Virus record (IMG/VR): IMGVR_UViG_3300022602_001896
Coordinates: 1 to 36,860 of that record
DNA length: 36,860 bases
Strand: one strand, 5' to 3'
Source: a virus
The translations under genes and the position numbers were made by a program. Below the pieces are notes generated by a model. That model worked only from the letters and a program-made list of their open reading frames with translations, had not been told where the DNA came from and ran no database searches. Of this stretch, positions 11,347-19,209 are shown piece by piece (the stretch's first letter is position 1; each line of letters opens with the position of its first letter).

Positions 11347-11724
11347 ATGCCTTATACATTAAAAGAAACTAGTTTAGCAGAAAAATATATTACTGATCAA
11401 GTATATGATCCTGGTACTTCCGTACAAATTGGTGGATCTAACGAAGTTACACAATCAGCATTTCATGGTAGAGCAATAGGAGTTGTTGTAGCAGAACCTG
11501 CTTACATGATGAATAGTGATCTTGAAGGAGGTACATACATTGCTATAAAAGGTAGAGTACCATGTAAAGTATATGGACCAATAAGTAAGGGCGACGGATT
11601 AGTTGGACACAATTTTGGACATGCTATATCTATCAATGTTGACGGAGATCCTCTATTAATTTTTGCTATGGCTCTTGAAGATTTCAATGATACCGAAGGT
11701 ATCATTGAAATTATGGTACTATAA
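11347..11724 (+). CDS. Small fibre-associated virion protein with beta domain
   Basis: A 125-residue protein. The N-terminus MPYTLKETSLAEKYI resembles the opening residues of its fibre neighbours. The body contains HGRAIGVVVAEPAYM, then GGTYIAIKGRVPCKVYGPI and KGDGLVG. This GRVP-KVYGPI-KGD pattern resembles C-terminal modules found in some phage fibre and neck-associated proteins. The location between two paralogous fibre genes points to an assembly partner or a split fibre module. It has a possible ribosome binding site (AAAGAGACTATAATG) upstream. No enzyme motif is seen. Confidence 0.72.
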   Translation: MPYTLKETSLAEKYITDQVYDPGTSVQIGGSNEVTQSAFHGRAIGVVVAEPAYMMNSDLEGGTYIAIKGRVPCKVYGPISKGDGLVGHNFGHAISINVDGDPLLIFAMALEDFNDTEGIIEIMVL

Positions 11725-11739
11725 TTAACTGGATAAATT

Positions 11740-13458
11740 ATGCCTTATACACTAACAAAAACTAACGGATTATTACTTACTACAGTTAATGATGCTTCTC
11801 TTAACGTGGCTACAGATTTATTTTTTGTAGGTAAAAATTATGCTGGTTATGGAAATGCTGTTAATGAAAATTTTGTAAAATTATTAGAAAATTTTTCTAA
11901 TGTTACTCCTCCTTCAAAACCAATACAAGGTGAATTATGGTTTAATAGTTCAAATAAATCTTTAAATGTTTATGATGGTAGTCGATACAAAGGAATAGCA
12001 AATATATTTGTGCAATCATCCCAACCTACAGGGTCGTCAAATGGTGATCTATGGTGGGATACGTCTACATTGCAATTAAAAACATTTGATGGAAATAATT
12101 TTCAGTTAATTGGTCCACCAATATCTCCTAATGTAGAATCTCAATGGTTATCAATTGACGAACTTCCTGGCACAAATGTTCTTGAAGCAGTTCATGCTGG
12201 CAATACCGTAGCAGTAGTTAGTGATAATTCTATTTTTACACCTGGTCCTACTTCGACATTAAGTACATCAACTTGGCCGCAGATTATTAAAGGTGTAACA
12301 TTACCGGGAGCTAATCCTGGTAATCCTCCATCGGCAACTACTAATGCTGTTCCTGGATCAACTAGATCATCTGGTTATTATTTTTGGGGAACGGCAGCAG
12401 AATCTTTATATGTAGCAAATGTAGCTGGTGGCCAAACAGGACAAATTTTAATTCAGTCTGATCCTGATACTACTTCTTTTATAAGTCTTGGTGCCGCTAA
12501 TACTGTTTTAGTAAGTAATGGATCAACTGCTACATTTACAGCAATTGCTCCATTTATATCAGAGAATATTCCTATTGCTTCTAACAGCATACTAGGTGGT
12601 GTTAAAGTTGGAACTAATTTAACTATTGATTCTGGAACTGGTTTGTTAAGTGCTAATCTTCAGGTTGGCACAACTTATGCTATAGCAACTGCCAATGTAG
12701 GAGGTGGCGGAGCAACTCTTAAATTAAATCAAACTTTTAATGATGCTACAACACTGGCATCAACGATTAGTATTACTACCGGAACAGGAATTTCTATATC
12801 ATCTAATAATACCAATAATGGTATCACTATTACAAATACAGCACCCTGGCCAAAACAAATTAATAATGGACCTGGCTATTTAATTAATAACGGTGGTGGT
12901 GGATTAAGTTGGGGTAATATTGTAGCGGTACATGCATACCAATCTAATACACAAACTATTTCTTATAGTCAAGTAGCATTGTTAGAAAATACACAAATTT
13001 TTAATAATACAAGCGGTAGTACTGGAACTAATTTTGGATCTGCTTATAATGTTGGATCATCAAGATTCCAGCCTTCTATAGCAGGTATATATCAATTACA
13101 CATGTCTTTTACAATTAATTTAGCTGGTATAACTACTGCTACTGGATATATTGCTTGTGGATTTGGATTAGATTATGATATTGCTAATCCTACAACAAAT
13201 GCTATTGTACTTTCTTATACATCAATACCTGTAAGTAGTAGCGCCATTAATTGTGTATCGGCATCTACTGTAGTTTATTTAGATCCTAATAGTAGCAATG
13301 GTAAAAACAGATTTGTCGTGCCGTTGATATTTCATGCTGTTAATGATAACGGAACAGGAGCACCTACTTTATCTACATTTATAGATGCTGGTAAAAATCC
13401 TGTTTTATTGCAGAGAAGCACATTCTCTGCTATGGGAATGCCTGTAGTTTCTTATTAA
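11740..13458 (+). CDS. Tail fibre protein with C1q-like C-terminal domain
   Basis: A 572-residue protein. Residues 1-130 are the attachment domain shared with the 8513 and 10083 genes: MPYTLTKTNGLL, LFFVGKNYAGYG, GELWFNSSNKSLNVY, GDLWWDTSTLQLKTF. A Thr/Ser/Asn-rich shaft follows. The last ~190 residues look like a C1q/TNF-type jelly roll. An aromatic-rich strand FQPSIAGIYQLHMSFTI corresponds to the typical C1q F-x-x-AGxY-x-F motif, and the protein ends in PVVSY. Such domains trimerise and bind ligands, so this is a candidate receptor-binding tip. Its stop codon overlaps the stop of thyA, which is on the opposite strand, by four bases, and no terminator separates the two. Confidence 0.8.
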   Translation: MPYTLTKTNGLLLTTVNDASLNVATDLFFVGKNYAGYGNAVNENFVKLLENFSNVTPPSKPIQGELWFNSSNKSLNVYDGSRYKGIANIFVQSSQPTGSSNGDLWWDTSTLQLKTFDGNNFQLIGPPISPNVESQWLSIDELPGTNVLEAVHAGNTVAVVSDNSIFTPGPTSTLSTSTWPQIIKGVTLPGANPGNPPSATTNAVPGSTRSSGYYFWGTAAESLYVANVAGGQTGQILIQSDPDTTSFISLGAANTVLVSNGSTATFTAIAPFISENIPIASNSILGGVKVGTNLTIDSGTGLLSANLQVGTTYAIATANVGGGGATLKLNQTFNDATTLASTISITTGTGISISSNNTNNGITITNTAPWPKQINNGPGYLINNGGGGLSWGNIVAVHAYQSNTQTISYSQVALLENTQIFNNTSGSTGTNFGSAYNVGSSRFQPSIAGIYQLHMSFTINLAGITTATGYIACGFGLDYDIANPTTNAIVLSYTSIPVSSSAINCVSASTVVYLDPNSSNGKNRFVVPLIFHAVNDNGTGAPTLSTFIDAGKNPVLLQRSTFSAMGMPVVSY

Positions 13459-14339
13459 ACTGCCATCGGAGCTGTTATAGCTTCATGACAGGTATAATCA
13501 ACTAGTTCAATATCTTCCATGGTGAAATCGGTGATAACTTCAACTTCTGAATTGAGTTTAAGTGTTGGCATATCTAACGGTTTTCTCTTCAATTGTTCTT
13601 TTACTTGATCAATATGATTGCTGTAAATATGTGCGTCACCAAAACTAATAATTAATTCGCCTACATCTAAATTACATACCTGTGCTATCATGTGTGTAAA
13701 AAGAGCGTAACTTGCTATGTTGAATGGCACTCCAAGAAACATATCAGCACTACGTTGATACATATGACAACTTAGTTGACCATTAGAAACATAAAACTGT
13801 GCCATCATATGGCAAGGTGGCAATGCCATCATATCTAATTCGCCTGGATTCCACGCACTAATAATATGTCTACGACTATACGGATCACTCTTAATTCCGG
13901 CAATTAGTTCCAATAATTGATCGTGATTTTGTAATACAACTTTGTTAATACGAACTAATGGTTTACGCCATTTACGCCATTGTACTCCGTATACACGGCC
14001 AAGGTCACCGGGATGTCTTTGTAGACGTTTAGTAACCCAATAAGGTGCTGTAGCATTGTCTGACCATATAGTTTTCTTCTCGCTATAACGGTTACCGTGT
14101 AAAATTTCTCTTAACCGGTTTTCGTCACCACTGCCTTCAATAAACCAAAGCAGTTCGCTTACAACTGATCGCCAGGCTAACTTTTTAGTTGTAATAGCTG
14201 GAAATCCTTGTGTTAAATCAAACTTCATTTGTAATCCAAAAACACTTTTTGTACCTACTCCTGTTCGATCTGAACGATCATTTCCGTAAGTTAAAATTTC
14301 TTGTAATGCGTCTAAGTATACTTGTTCTGAATTATTCAT
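13455..14339 (-). CDS. thyA: Thymidylate synthase (folate-dependent, ThyA type)
   Basis: A 294-residue protein that makes dTMP from dUMP using methylene-tetrahydrofolate, supplying thymidine for an AT-rich phage genome. Family motifs are complete. RTGVGTKSVFG is near 25-35, SELLWFIEGS at 61-70, GDLGRVYGVQWR at 111-122, and DPYSRRHIISAWNP at 152-165 with the phosphate-binding arginines. Catalytic Cys176 sits in ALPPCHMMAQF, and GDAHIYSNH is near 235-242. The C-terminus TAPMAV fits the family's mobile tail. Length is slightly above the ~264 of E. coli ThyA. The start is supported by GTGAGG seven bases upstream. It is the last gene of the minus-strand block, preceded by a hairpin, and its 3' end overlaps the convergent fibre gene by four bases. 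Confidence 0.95.
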   Translation of the reverse strand: MNNSEQVYLDALQEILTYGNDRSDRTGVGTKSVFGLQMKFDLTQGFPAITTKKLAWRSVVSELLWFIEGSGDENRLREILHGNRYSEKKTIWSDNATAPYWVTKRLQRHPGDLGRVYGVQWRKWRKPLVRINKVVLQNHDQLLELIAGIKSDPYSRRHIISAWNPGELDMMALPPCHMMAQFYVSNGQLSCHMYQRSADMFLGVPFNIASYALFTHMIAQVCNLDVGELIISFGDAHIYSNHIDQVKEQLKRKPLDMPTLKLNSEVEVITDFTMEDIELVDYTCHEAITAPMAV

Positions 14340-14355
14340 AATGCCTCACATATAA

Positions 14356-14378
14356 GATCAGGGCACATGGCCCTGATC
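14356..14378 (-). terminator. Hairpin between the 205-residue gene and thyA, probable terminator
   Basis: A perfect 9-bp inverted repeat (GATCAGGGC and GCCCTGATC) with a 5-base loop. Read on the minus strand it lies after the stop of the 205-residue gene and is followed by TTATAT, a weak U tract. It could also stop plus-strand late transcripts that have run antisense through thyA, since no terminator is seen between the convergent stops. Confidence 0.6.
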
Positions 14379-14397
14379 AGTTTATTAAATTTTAATG

Positions 14398-15015
14398 TTA
14401 AACTTCAACTGATGCTTGAGTTTTCTTGGCCCTTGGCTTAGGAGGATCAATCGCATCTGCCTGTTTGCGTAATGTCTGTGCTTGTTTAAATAACGCATCT
14501 GCTCTGCTACGTAATTGAGCAGGAGATAAGTTTTCTTCAGCAACAACAGGTTCGTTAACTTCAATATCACCAGAAACGCTAGCACTTGTAGTTTTAACAG
14601 AGTCTGACCCTTTGGTTTTCTTAATTTGTTTACCGTCTTCAGTTACTGCTAATTCATCTAGGGTTAATCCTTTTTGCTCAGCAATCAGTCTATTAAGTTC
14701 GTCTAACGGGATAGTTTGTTGTGTATTTGGAGTCATTAACACTAAATGTGTGGGAACTTTTTTCAAATGTCCGTTTATATGTAACCATTCTAACATATTA
14801 CTGCCATCTGGAAATTTTCTTGCTGATAAAATTGTTGCCAACTCGTTAGCACTTTGTCCCATGTCATCTTGGACCACGCTCATAAGAGAATCGTGATAAG
14901 CATCCATTAGACCTTGTGTTCCGACTACTAAAGCACTATATGGATCGCCTGGTAGGGTACGATATGCCACAACTACTCGGGCACTATTATTTTTCATTTT
15001 TCCCACATGTTTCAT
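14398..15015 (-). CDS. Conserved phage protein, function unknown
   Basis: A 205-residue soluble protein that I do not recognise. The N-terminal two thirds look globular, with MSVVQDDMGQSANELATIL and NMLEWLHINGHLKKVP. The C-terminal ~80 residues are low-complexity and charged, with an Ala/Gln/Arg helix (AQLRSRADALFKQAQTLRKQ) and a basic end (PPKPRAKK) that might contact nucleic acid or a protein partner. The start is well supported by AAGGAG seven bases upstream of the ATG. It is followed by the hairpin at 14356-14378 and preceded by the 81-residue gene with a 10-base gap, so these two are probably one transcription unit. Confidence 0.78.
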   Translation of the reverse strand: MKHVGKMKNNSARVVVAYRTLPGDPYSALVVGTQGLMDAYHDSLMSVVQDDMGQSANELATILSARKFPDGSNMLEWLHINGHLKKVPTHLVLMTPNTQQTIPLDELNRLIAEQKGLTLDELAVTEDGKQIKKTKGSDSVKTTSASVSGDIEVNEPVVAEENLSPAQLRSRADALFKQAQTLRKQADAIDPPKPRAKKTQASVEV

Positions 15016-15025
15016 GTGTTTCTCC

Positions 15026-15271
15026 TTAAGCGGCAGTAGCTGGTGCTTGTGCCGGTGTTTGTGTTGGTGCTACAGCATTTAAAAATGCGTTTAGCCTATC
15101 AAATGTTGCGCCAACAGCACTGATTTCTCCAGCGCCAAATGCTCCACGCTTTACTGCTGTATCTACAATAATACGTAGATTTTGTAAATCAGAAATTCCC
15201 AATTGTGGTTGAGATTGATCTTGTGGTGCTACAGGTTCTGCTACTGTTTGTGCTTGATCTTGATTATCCAT
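15026..15271 (-). CDS. Small conserved phage protein, function unknown
   Basis: An 81-residue protein with Gln/Pro/Ala-rich ends (DQAQTVAEPVAPQDQSQPQ, then PTQTPAQAPATAA) around one ordered helical core, SDLQNLRIIVDTAVKRGAFG followed by AGEISAVGATFDRLNAFLNA. The core resembles a small conserved protein of T4-like cyanophages whose function I do not know. An AAGGA Shine-Dalgarno lies nine bases before the ATG. The gene sits in a series of three small minus-strand genes. Confidence 0.75.
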   Translation of the reverse strand: MDNQDQAQTVAEPVAPQDQSQPQLGISDLQNLRIIVDTAVKRGAFGAGEISAVGATFDRLNAFLNAVAPTQTPAQAPATAA

Positions 15272-15284
15272 TTAATATTTTCCT

Positions 15285-15569
15285 TTATAAATTTTTATGT
15301 AAATGCGGACATCCTAAAGTTAGCATGGTAATTTCTTTAGGATCTTCAAGTCCAATTTCTATACTCTCTATCATTTTATTGTTAGAGTCTAACCTTAAAT
15401 TTTTCTTAATGGCATACCTACTATTTAAAGTATAGTTGATCCAGTGGTCTAATATTTTGATATCTGTTGTGTTATCAATAGTTATCTTACCAAAGTGTTT
15501 AGGAATAAAGTTTAAACGCCTTATTCCTATAACACCTAACGGATTAATTTCACCTCTGCTTAACGACAT
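15285..15569 (-). CDS. Small conserved phage protein, function unknown
   Basis: A 94-residue protein without recognised domains, starting MSLSRGEINPLGVIGIRRLN and carrying two Cys/His residues near the end (LGCPHLHKN). It fills the space between the VWA gene and the 81-residue gene in the same direction. A perfect late-promoter motif TATAAATA (15582-15589) lies just upstream. An opposite-strand frame (15436-15639) overlaps it but lacks context, so the minus-strand gene is preferred. Confidence 0.68.
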   Translation of the reverse strand: MSLSRGEINPLGVIGIRRLNFIPKHFGKITIDNTTDIKILDHWINYTLNSRYAIKKNLRLDSNNKMIESIEIGLEDPKEITMLTLGCPHLHKNL

Positions 15570-15580
15570 TAACTACTCAC

Positions 15581-16834
15581 TTATTTATAATGTGCAGTTT
15601 GGCCGAATGGCGCAATTATGGAATCATTACCGTGAATGATAAACAATGTGTCGCAATAATCCTCATCTCCCCAACTACCGCATGGATATCCATCTGTAAA
15701 CATGATGAACTTTTTAGGCACTATGTCATTATTTTTCATAAAACGGTAATTGGCATCAAAGTCTGTGCCACCACCGCCTTGAACTTCATAAGAAGTTATA
15801 CTGTCGGCATTATCCATAGCAAATTTTTGATAATTGTATACATCTGTATCAAAACACCAAATATCTAATTTAAAGTCTACATATTCATCCATAATACCTT
15901 TAACTTCACTAATAAAGTCGTTGGCCTGTCGATCTGAAATACTACCGCTCATATCAATTGCTATACTAACATCAATTGTTTCTTCGTTCATTAGTCCGGG
16001 TAATACAGCACCACTATGTTGACTTTTACGATTAGGGCGATTAAAACTAAAGTTACTTTTAACAATACTCTGGATGCTCATACGTAACAGTTGACGCCAA
16101 TCCATTTTAGGTTCTGTAAGATCTTTAATCATACGTTGAATACCTGATGGAACTTTACCAGCACCAGCACTTTGTGCCGCGGCAATCATTGCTTCTTTAA
16201 TTTCGTCTCGAATTTGTTTCTTTTCTTCAGGAGTCAAACGTGGGCGTCCTTTGCCATCAGATCCATCACTTTCTCCCTCGCCATCACTTTCTCCCTCGCC
16301 ATCGCCATCTAAATGTTCGTCGAGCAATTCGCCTAAATCGTTTACATTAATCTTTTGTGCCTTTTCTAACAAATCATCATAAATCTGTTCGTATCCCCAA
16401 CCACGATATTTGTCATCTTGAAAAATTTTAATCCAACCTGGCACTTCGCCTATACGCTCATCTTTTAAAATTTGATTAGCGGCATAGTCAGCGGCAATGT
16501 TTGATAATGTAGGATCTCGGTGATCTCTACGTCCCATGTGGTCAAATACATTATGTAATACTTCATGAGCAAAGCCAAATTCTGCTTGTTTAGCAGTAAG
16601 TTTATTTACAAAATCGATATTATAATAAAATTTACGACCATCTGTAGCCAGTGTTGCTAACCAATCAGTAGCATCTACCATTTTAAGACGTGTTGCCAAG
16701 TTACCAAAAAATGGATGACGTAACAAAAGTCCTACACGTGCAGTGATTAATTTTTCAACAATTTTATTTTTTTCAGCAGAAGTGTATTCTTTCTTTTCAA
16801 TTTTTGATACACGCTCTTGTTTCATTGTTGTCAT
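15581..16834 (-). CDS. VWA-domain protein with metallopeptidase-like N-terminus
   Basis: A 417-residue protein in three parts. Residues ~25-165 contain HEVLH (90-94), a zinc-binding HExxH motif, with AADYAANQ after it as a possible third-ligand region, as in DUF2201-type putative peptidases. Residues ~175-195 are an acidic Gly/Glu/Ser/Asp linker made of a duplicated GEGESD unit. Residues ~285-417 form a von Willebrand A domain with the metal-ion site DMSGS at 294-298, GGTDF at 355-359 and FTDGYP at 379-384. VWA proteins commonly pair with MoxR-type AAA+ ATPases, and one is encoded at 17667-18746. GGAG lies eight bases before the ATG. A consensus sigma70 promoter (16868-16896) directly precedes it. 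The target is unknown. Confidence 0.85.
   Translation of the reverse strand: MTTMKQERVSKIEKKEYTSAEKNKIVEKLITARVGLLLRHPFFGNLATRLKMVDATDWLATLATDGRKFYYNIDFVNKLTAKQAEFGFAHEVLHNVFDHMGRRDHRDPTLSNIAADYAANQILKDERIGEVPGWIKIFQDDKYRGWGYEQIYDDLLEKAQKINVNDLGELLDEHLDGDGEGESDGEGESDGSDGKGRPRLTPEEKKQIRDEIKEAMIAAAQSAGAGKVPSGIQRMIKDLTEPKMDWRQLLRMSIQSIVKSNFSFNRPNRKSQHSGAVLPGLMNEETIDVSIAIDMSGSISDRQANDFISEVKGIMDEYVDFKLDIWCFDTDVYNYQKFAMDNADSITSYEVQGGGGTDFDANYRFMKNNDIVPKKFIMFTDGYPCGSWGDEDYCDTLFIIHGNDSIIAPFGQTAHYK
15582..15589 (-). promoter_or_regulatory. T4-type late promoter motif TATAAATA
   Basis: The minus strand reads TATAAATA, the exact T4 late promoter consensus. It sits immediately before the stop codon of the VWA gene and 13-20 bases upstream of the 94-residue gene's ATG. 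Transcription from here would give a very short leader and would serve the 94-, 81- and 205-residue genes, possibly up to the hairpin before thyA. Confidence 0.6.
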
Positions 16835-16867
16835 ATTGTTGCTCCAATGTTGTTTATTAATGTGTTA

Positions 16868-16896
16868 ATTATACAGGATGTTTTAGAATTTGTCAA
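16868..16896 (-). promoter_or_regulatory. Consensus sigma70 promoter (TTGACA, 17 bp, TATAAT)
   Basis: On the minus strand TTGACA (16896-16891) and TATAAT (16873-16868) are both perfect consensus hexamers with a 17-bp spacer. It lies 34 bases upstream of the VWA gene. The TGA inside TTGACA is the stop codon of the methyltransferase gene. It should be read by unmodified host RNA polymerase, hence probably an early promoter. Confidence 0.9.
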
Positions 16897-17627
16897 GTAA
16901 CTCTTTGTGCTAACCAAAATCTTCTGGCTGGATATCCAGCATACTCATTATTCCACCAACTATGTACATTATGTGGGTTTTTGGCAACCTCTTCTGGCAT
17001 GTCTTCTTCAGTCCAATTATAAATTCCTGCTACAGGATTGTTCATAGCAGGATCATCATAACGTGTAAACGTAAAATTTTGATTTCGAAAAATGTTTTCA
17101 ATATTAGCACCTGATACAAGACTTCCAATTTTATTGGCAGGTCCGTGAGAAAAGTGTTCGTATGCGGGATCTACAATTTTGGTACTAAACGGTTGTTTGT
17201 ATTTTGTAACAGCGGTTTCTAAACAAAAATAATTTGTTGTATGATTTAAACTACATAATAGATCTGTATACCAATTATCGAGATTGTATAGCAATGCCCA
17301 ATGTATTACTAAATCAAATTTTTCTTTTAAATTCCAGGTATTATCCTGATTCAAAATTAGTGTTTTAATTATGGGATCTTTTTCTTTTACTAAATCTAAA
17401 TTTTCTTGCCTAATATCAGTACATGTAACATTGGCTCCAAAACTTTTAAAAAATATTCCTACACTAACAGATCCACAACCAAGTTCTAAAATGCTTTTAC
17501 CTTTAAACCAATCTTCGCCTAATATACTGAGCAATTTAAGAGATCTATCAGTACGCCATTTGTTACCCCACTCTAATCCGTGGAATCCATCATTGGAATG
17601 TAATAATGTTATGTCACCTTTACGCAT
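16893..17627 (-). CDS. Class I SAM-dependent methyltransferase
   Basis: A 244-residue protein with a Rossmann-type methyltransferase fold. Motif I is ILELGCGS at 46-53 and binds AdoMet. CTDIRQENL follows as the acidic end of strand two, and FDLVIHWALLYNL is a motif IV/V-like strand. There is no DPPY/NPPY or PCQ motif, so it does not look like a classical adenine or C5-cytosine DNA methylase. A small-molecule, protein or sugar substrate is possible. It lies between the MoxR and VWA genes but follows a strong terminator. No own promoter or clear Shine-Dalgarno is visible, so expression may depend on terminator read-through. Its TGA stop is embedded in the next gene's -35 box. Confidence 0.8.
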   Translation of the reverse strand: MRKGDITLLHSNDGFHGLEWGNKWRTDRSLKLLSILGEDWFKGKSILELGCGSVSVGIFFKSFGANVTCTDIRQENLDLVKEKDPIIKTLILNQDNTWNLKEKFDLVIHWALLYNLDNWYTDLLCSLNHTTNYFCLETAVTKYKQPFSTKIVDPAYEHFSHGPANKIGSLVSGANIENIFRNQNFTFTRYDDPAMNNPVAGIYNWTEEDMPEEVAKNPHNVHSWWNNEYAGYPARRFWLAQRVT

Positions 17628-17642
17628 AATTTTATTTAAATA

Positions 17643-17665
17643 AAAAAGGGGCCTAAGCCCCTTTT
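17643..17665 (-). terminator. Strong intrinsic terminator after the MoxR gene
   Basis: Read on the minus strand, a 9-bp stem (AAAAGGGGC and GCCCCTTTT) with the 4-base loop TTAG is followed by a T run. It lies one base after the TAA of the MoxR gene. This is a textbook Rho-independent terminator and separates the MoxR gene from the methyltransferase gene. Confidence 0.9.
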
Positions 17666-17666
17666 A

Positions 17667-18746
17667 TTATTCCATTGCTGAAATAATATATTTGCCATAT
17701 TGATCGTGGAAACGATCAAAGTTTTTAAGTTTTGACGCATCAAACGGTAGTTGGTAATTTGTCAACGCAACCTTAGCACCCATAACAACTAATTCTGTTG
17801 GGAAATTATCCATCATAAAGCCAAAGAAGCAATCTGCCATGGCATCCCAATTTGATACTTTCTTTTGATGTGCTGTTTGAAGTTCGTAACACATAGAAAC
17901 AGCCAATGAGTACATAGCACTGATTTCTTTAATTTCAGATTTTTTAATTTTACCTGCCAAGATATCCTCTGGCTTAGGCATCTGTTTAGCAACCTTGCGG
18001 TGAGCCATAAACTTGACAGCAAGTCCTTCGCCTACAGCACCTGATACTAGATCAGTTAATGTGCCTTCGTCTAAATCGTCATCATGTAGCAATTCGCTAA
18101 CAAATGACCATGAACGTGGTGTAGCAAAACTACGACTTGAACTACGTGGATCGAAGTCATACAAGTCATTTTTAGCAAAGCCAACATAACCTACAACCTG
18201 TTCATGTATGCGATTATTGGTAGCCCATTGCAACCAGTCTTCGTAATCAGTACGCAATTCCAAGTGAACAAAACGGTTTGCTAACGGAGCAGGCATACGA
18301 TATGTAACGCCTTTGTCTGATTCTCTATTACCTGCGGCAACAATACTAACACCTTTTGGCAATACATAAGTACCTACACGACGATTTAAAATCAATTGAT
18401 ATGCCGCCGCCTGTGTAGCAGGAGCCGCAGAGTTTAATTCATCCAAGAACAAGATAGCAGTTGATTCTGGATCTGTGGGCAATTCTGAAGGAGGAGCCCA
18501 GGTCATTGTACCCATGTCCGAATTGTAATATGGAATACCTTTAATGTCAGTAGGTTCCCACAGGCTCAAACGAACGTCGATAACATCACGATCTTGTTCT
18601 TCGCCGACTTGTTTAACAATATCAGACTTACCGATGCCGGGAGGACCCCACATGAATACAGGGCGTTTAATTTTGATACACTTACGAATACTACGTTTTG
18701 CCTCGTTAGGACTCTGTGTACGGTTTGAAGAAATTTGTTCTGCCAT
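17667..18746 (-). CDS. MoxR-type AAA+ ATPase
   Basis: A 359-residue AAA+ ATPase. Walker A is GPPGIGKS at 34-41, Walker B ILFLDELNSA at 98-107 with Asp102/Glu103, sensor 1 is AAGNR at 137-141, and a conserved Arg lies in PLANRF near 158. The C-terminal ~150 residues are helical, as expected of a lid plus extension. MoxR ATPases act as chaperones that remodel partners, often together with VWA-domain proteins. The VWA/metallopeptidase gene lies two genes downstream, so a functional pair is inferred. The start is backed by AAGAAGG seven bases upstream. Its own consensus sigma70 promoter is at 18804-18832 and a strong terminator follows. Confidence 0.9.
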   Translation of the reverse strand: MAEQISSNRTQSPNEAKRSIRKCIKIKRPVFMWGPPGIGKSDIVKQVGEEQDRDVIDVRLSLWEPTDIKGIPYYNSDMGTMTWAPPSELPTDPESTAILFLDELNSAAPATQAAAYQLILNRRVGTYVLPKGVSIVAAGNRESDKGVTYRMPAPLANRFVHLELRTDYEDWLQWATNNRIHEQVVGYVGFAKNDLYDFDPRSSSRSFATPRSWSFVSELLHDDDLDEGTLTDLVSGAVGEGLAVKFMAHRKVAKQMPKPEDILAGKIKKSEIKEISAMYSLAVSMCYELQTAHQKKVSNWDAMADCFFGFMMDNFPTELVVMGAKVALTNYQLPFDASKLKNFDRFHDQYGKYIISAME

Positions 18747-18803
18747 TTTGTGCCTTCTTAAAGAGTGTTTTTAAAATATTGGCTTATTGCTCAATATGTA
18801 TAT

Positions 18804-18832
18804 ATTATACGCTTTAATTAAAAATGTGTCAA
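18804..18832 (-). promoter_or_regulatory. Consensus sigma70 promoter (TTGACA, 17 bp, TATAAT)
   Basis: The minus strand carries perfect TTGACA (18832-18827) and TATAAT (18809-18804) hexamers separated by 17 bp. It gives the MoxR gene a leader of about 50 bases. The TGA in TTGACA is the stop codon of the 126-residue gene. The architecture is the same as at 16868-16896. Confidence 0.9.
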
Positions 18833-19209
18833 CTGTTTCTTGAAAGTTGTTTGGCGTAACCGTATTTGTAAATGTTGCCCGAAAACAACATCAGTTGAAC
18901 CGCCATTTTTTCACTAAAAACAAAAATCTCATCTACTGTAATAAAATATGGACAATCAACGTATTGGTCTAACCAAACAAATAACCGATTGACAAAATAT
19001 AAAGGACCGTTGTCGTAAACCACACGGTAAGATTTAATATCTGCTTGTTGAAATGCTTCGTATCCATCCTTGGTTAATCGAAGCCCGCCTTTACTTTTGG
19101 TAAGAGTATTTACCCACCACGAATGAAAAGCCGTTTGGTAATCTTTATCAGTCGCATTAGGATTGATAATATTTAGTACTTTATGAGTTATCTGTTGTTT
19201 CTGATTCAT
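18829..19209 (-). CDS. Conserved T4-like phage protein, function unknown
   Basis: A 126-residue protein, probably single-domain and alpha/beta. Notable sequences are GGLRLTKDGYEAFQ, DCPYFITVDEIFVFSEKMAV and QLMLFSGNIYKYGYAKQL. I associate this pattern with a small conserved protein of marine T4-like phages, but I cannot name a function. It overlaps the preceding 103-residue gene by 29 bases, which suggests translational coupling. Its TGA stop lies inside the -35 box of the MoxR promoter. Confidence 0.75.
   Translation of the reverse strand: MNQKQQITHKVLNIINPNATDKDYQTAFHSWWVNTLTKSKGGLRLTKDGYEAFQQADIKSYRVVYDNGPLYFVNRLFVWLDQYVDCPYFITVDEIFVFSEKMAVQLMLFSGNIYKYGYAKQLSRNS

Noticed and set aside
15436-15639. 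Plus-strand 67-residue frame overlapping the 94-residue gene
   Set aside because: It lies antisense within a block of minus-strand genes, and the minus-strand frame has a late promoter just upstream and proper spacing.
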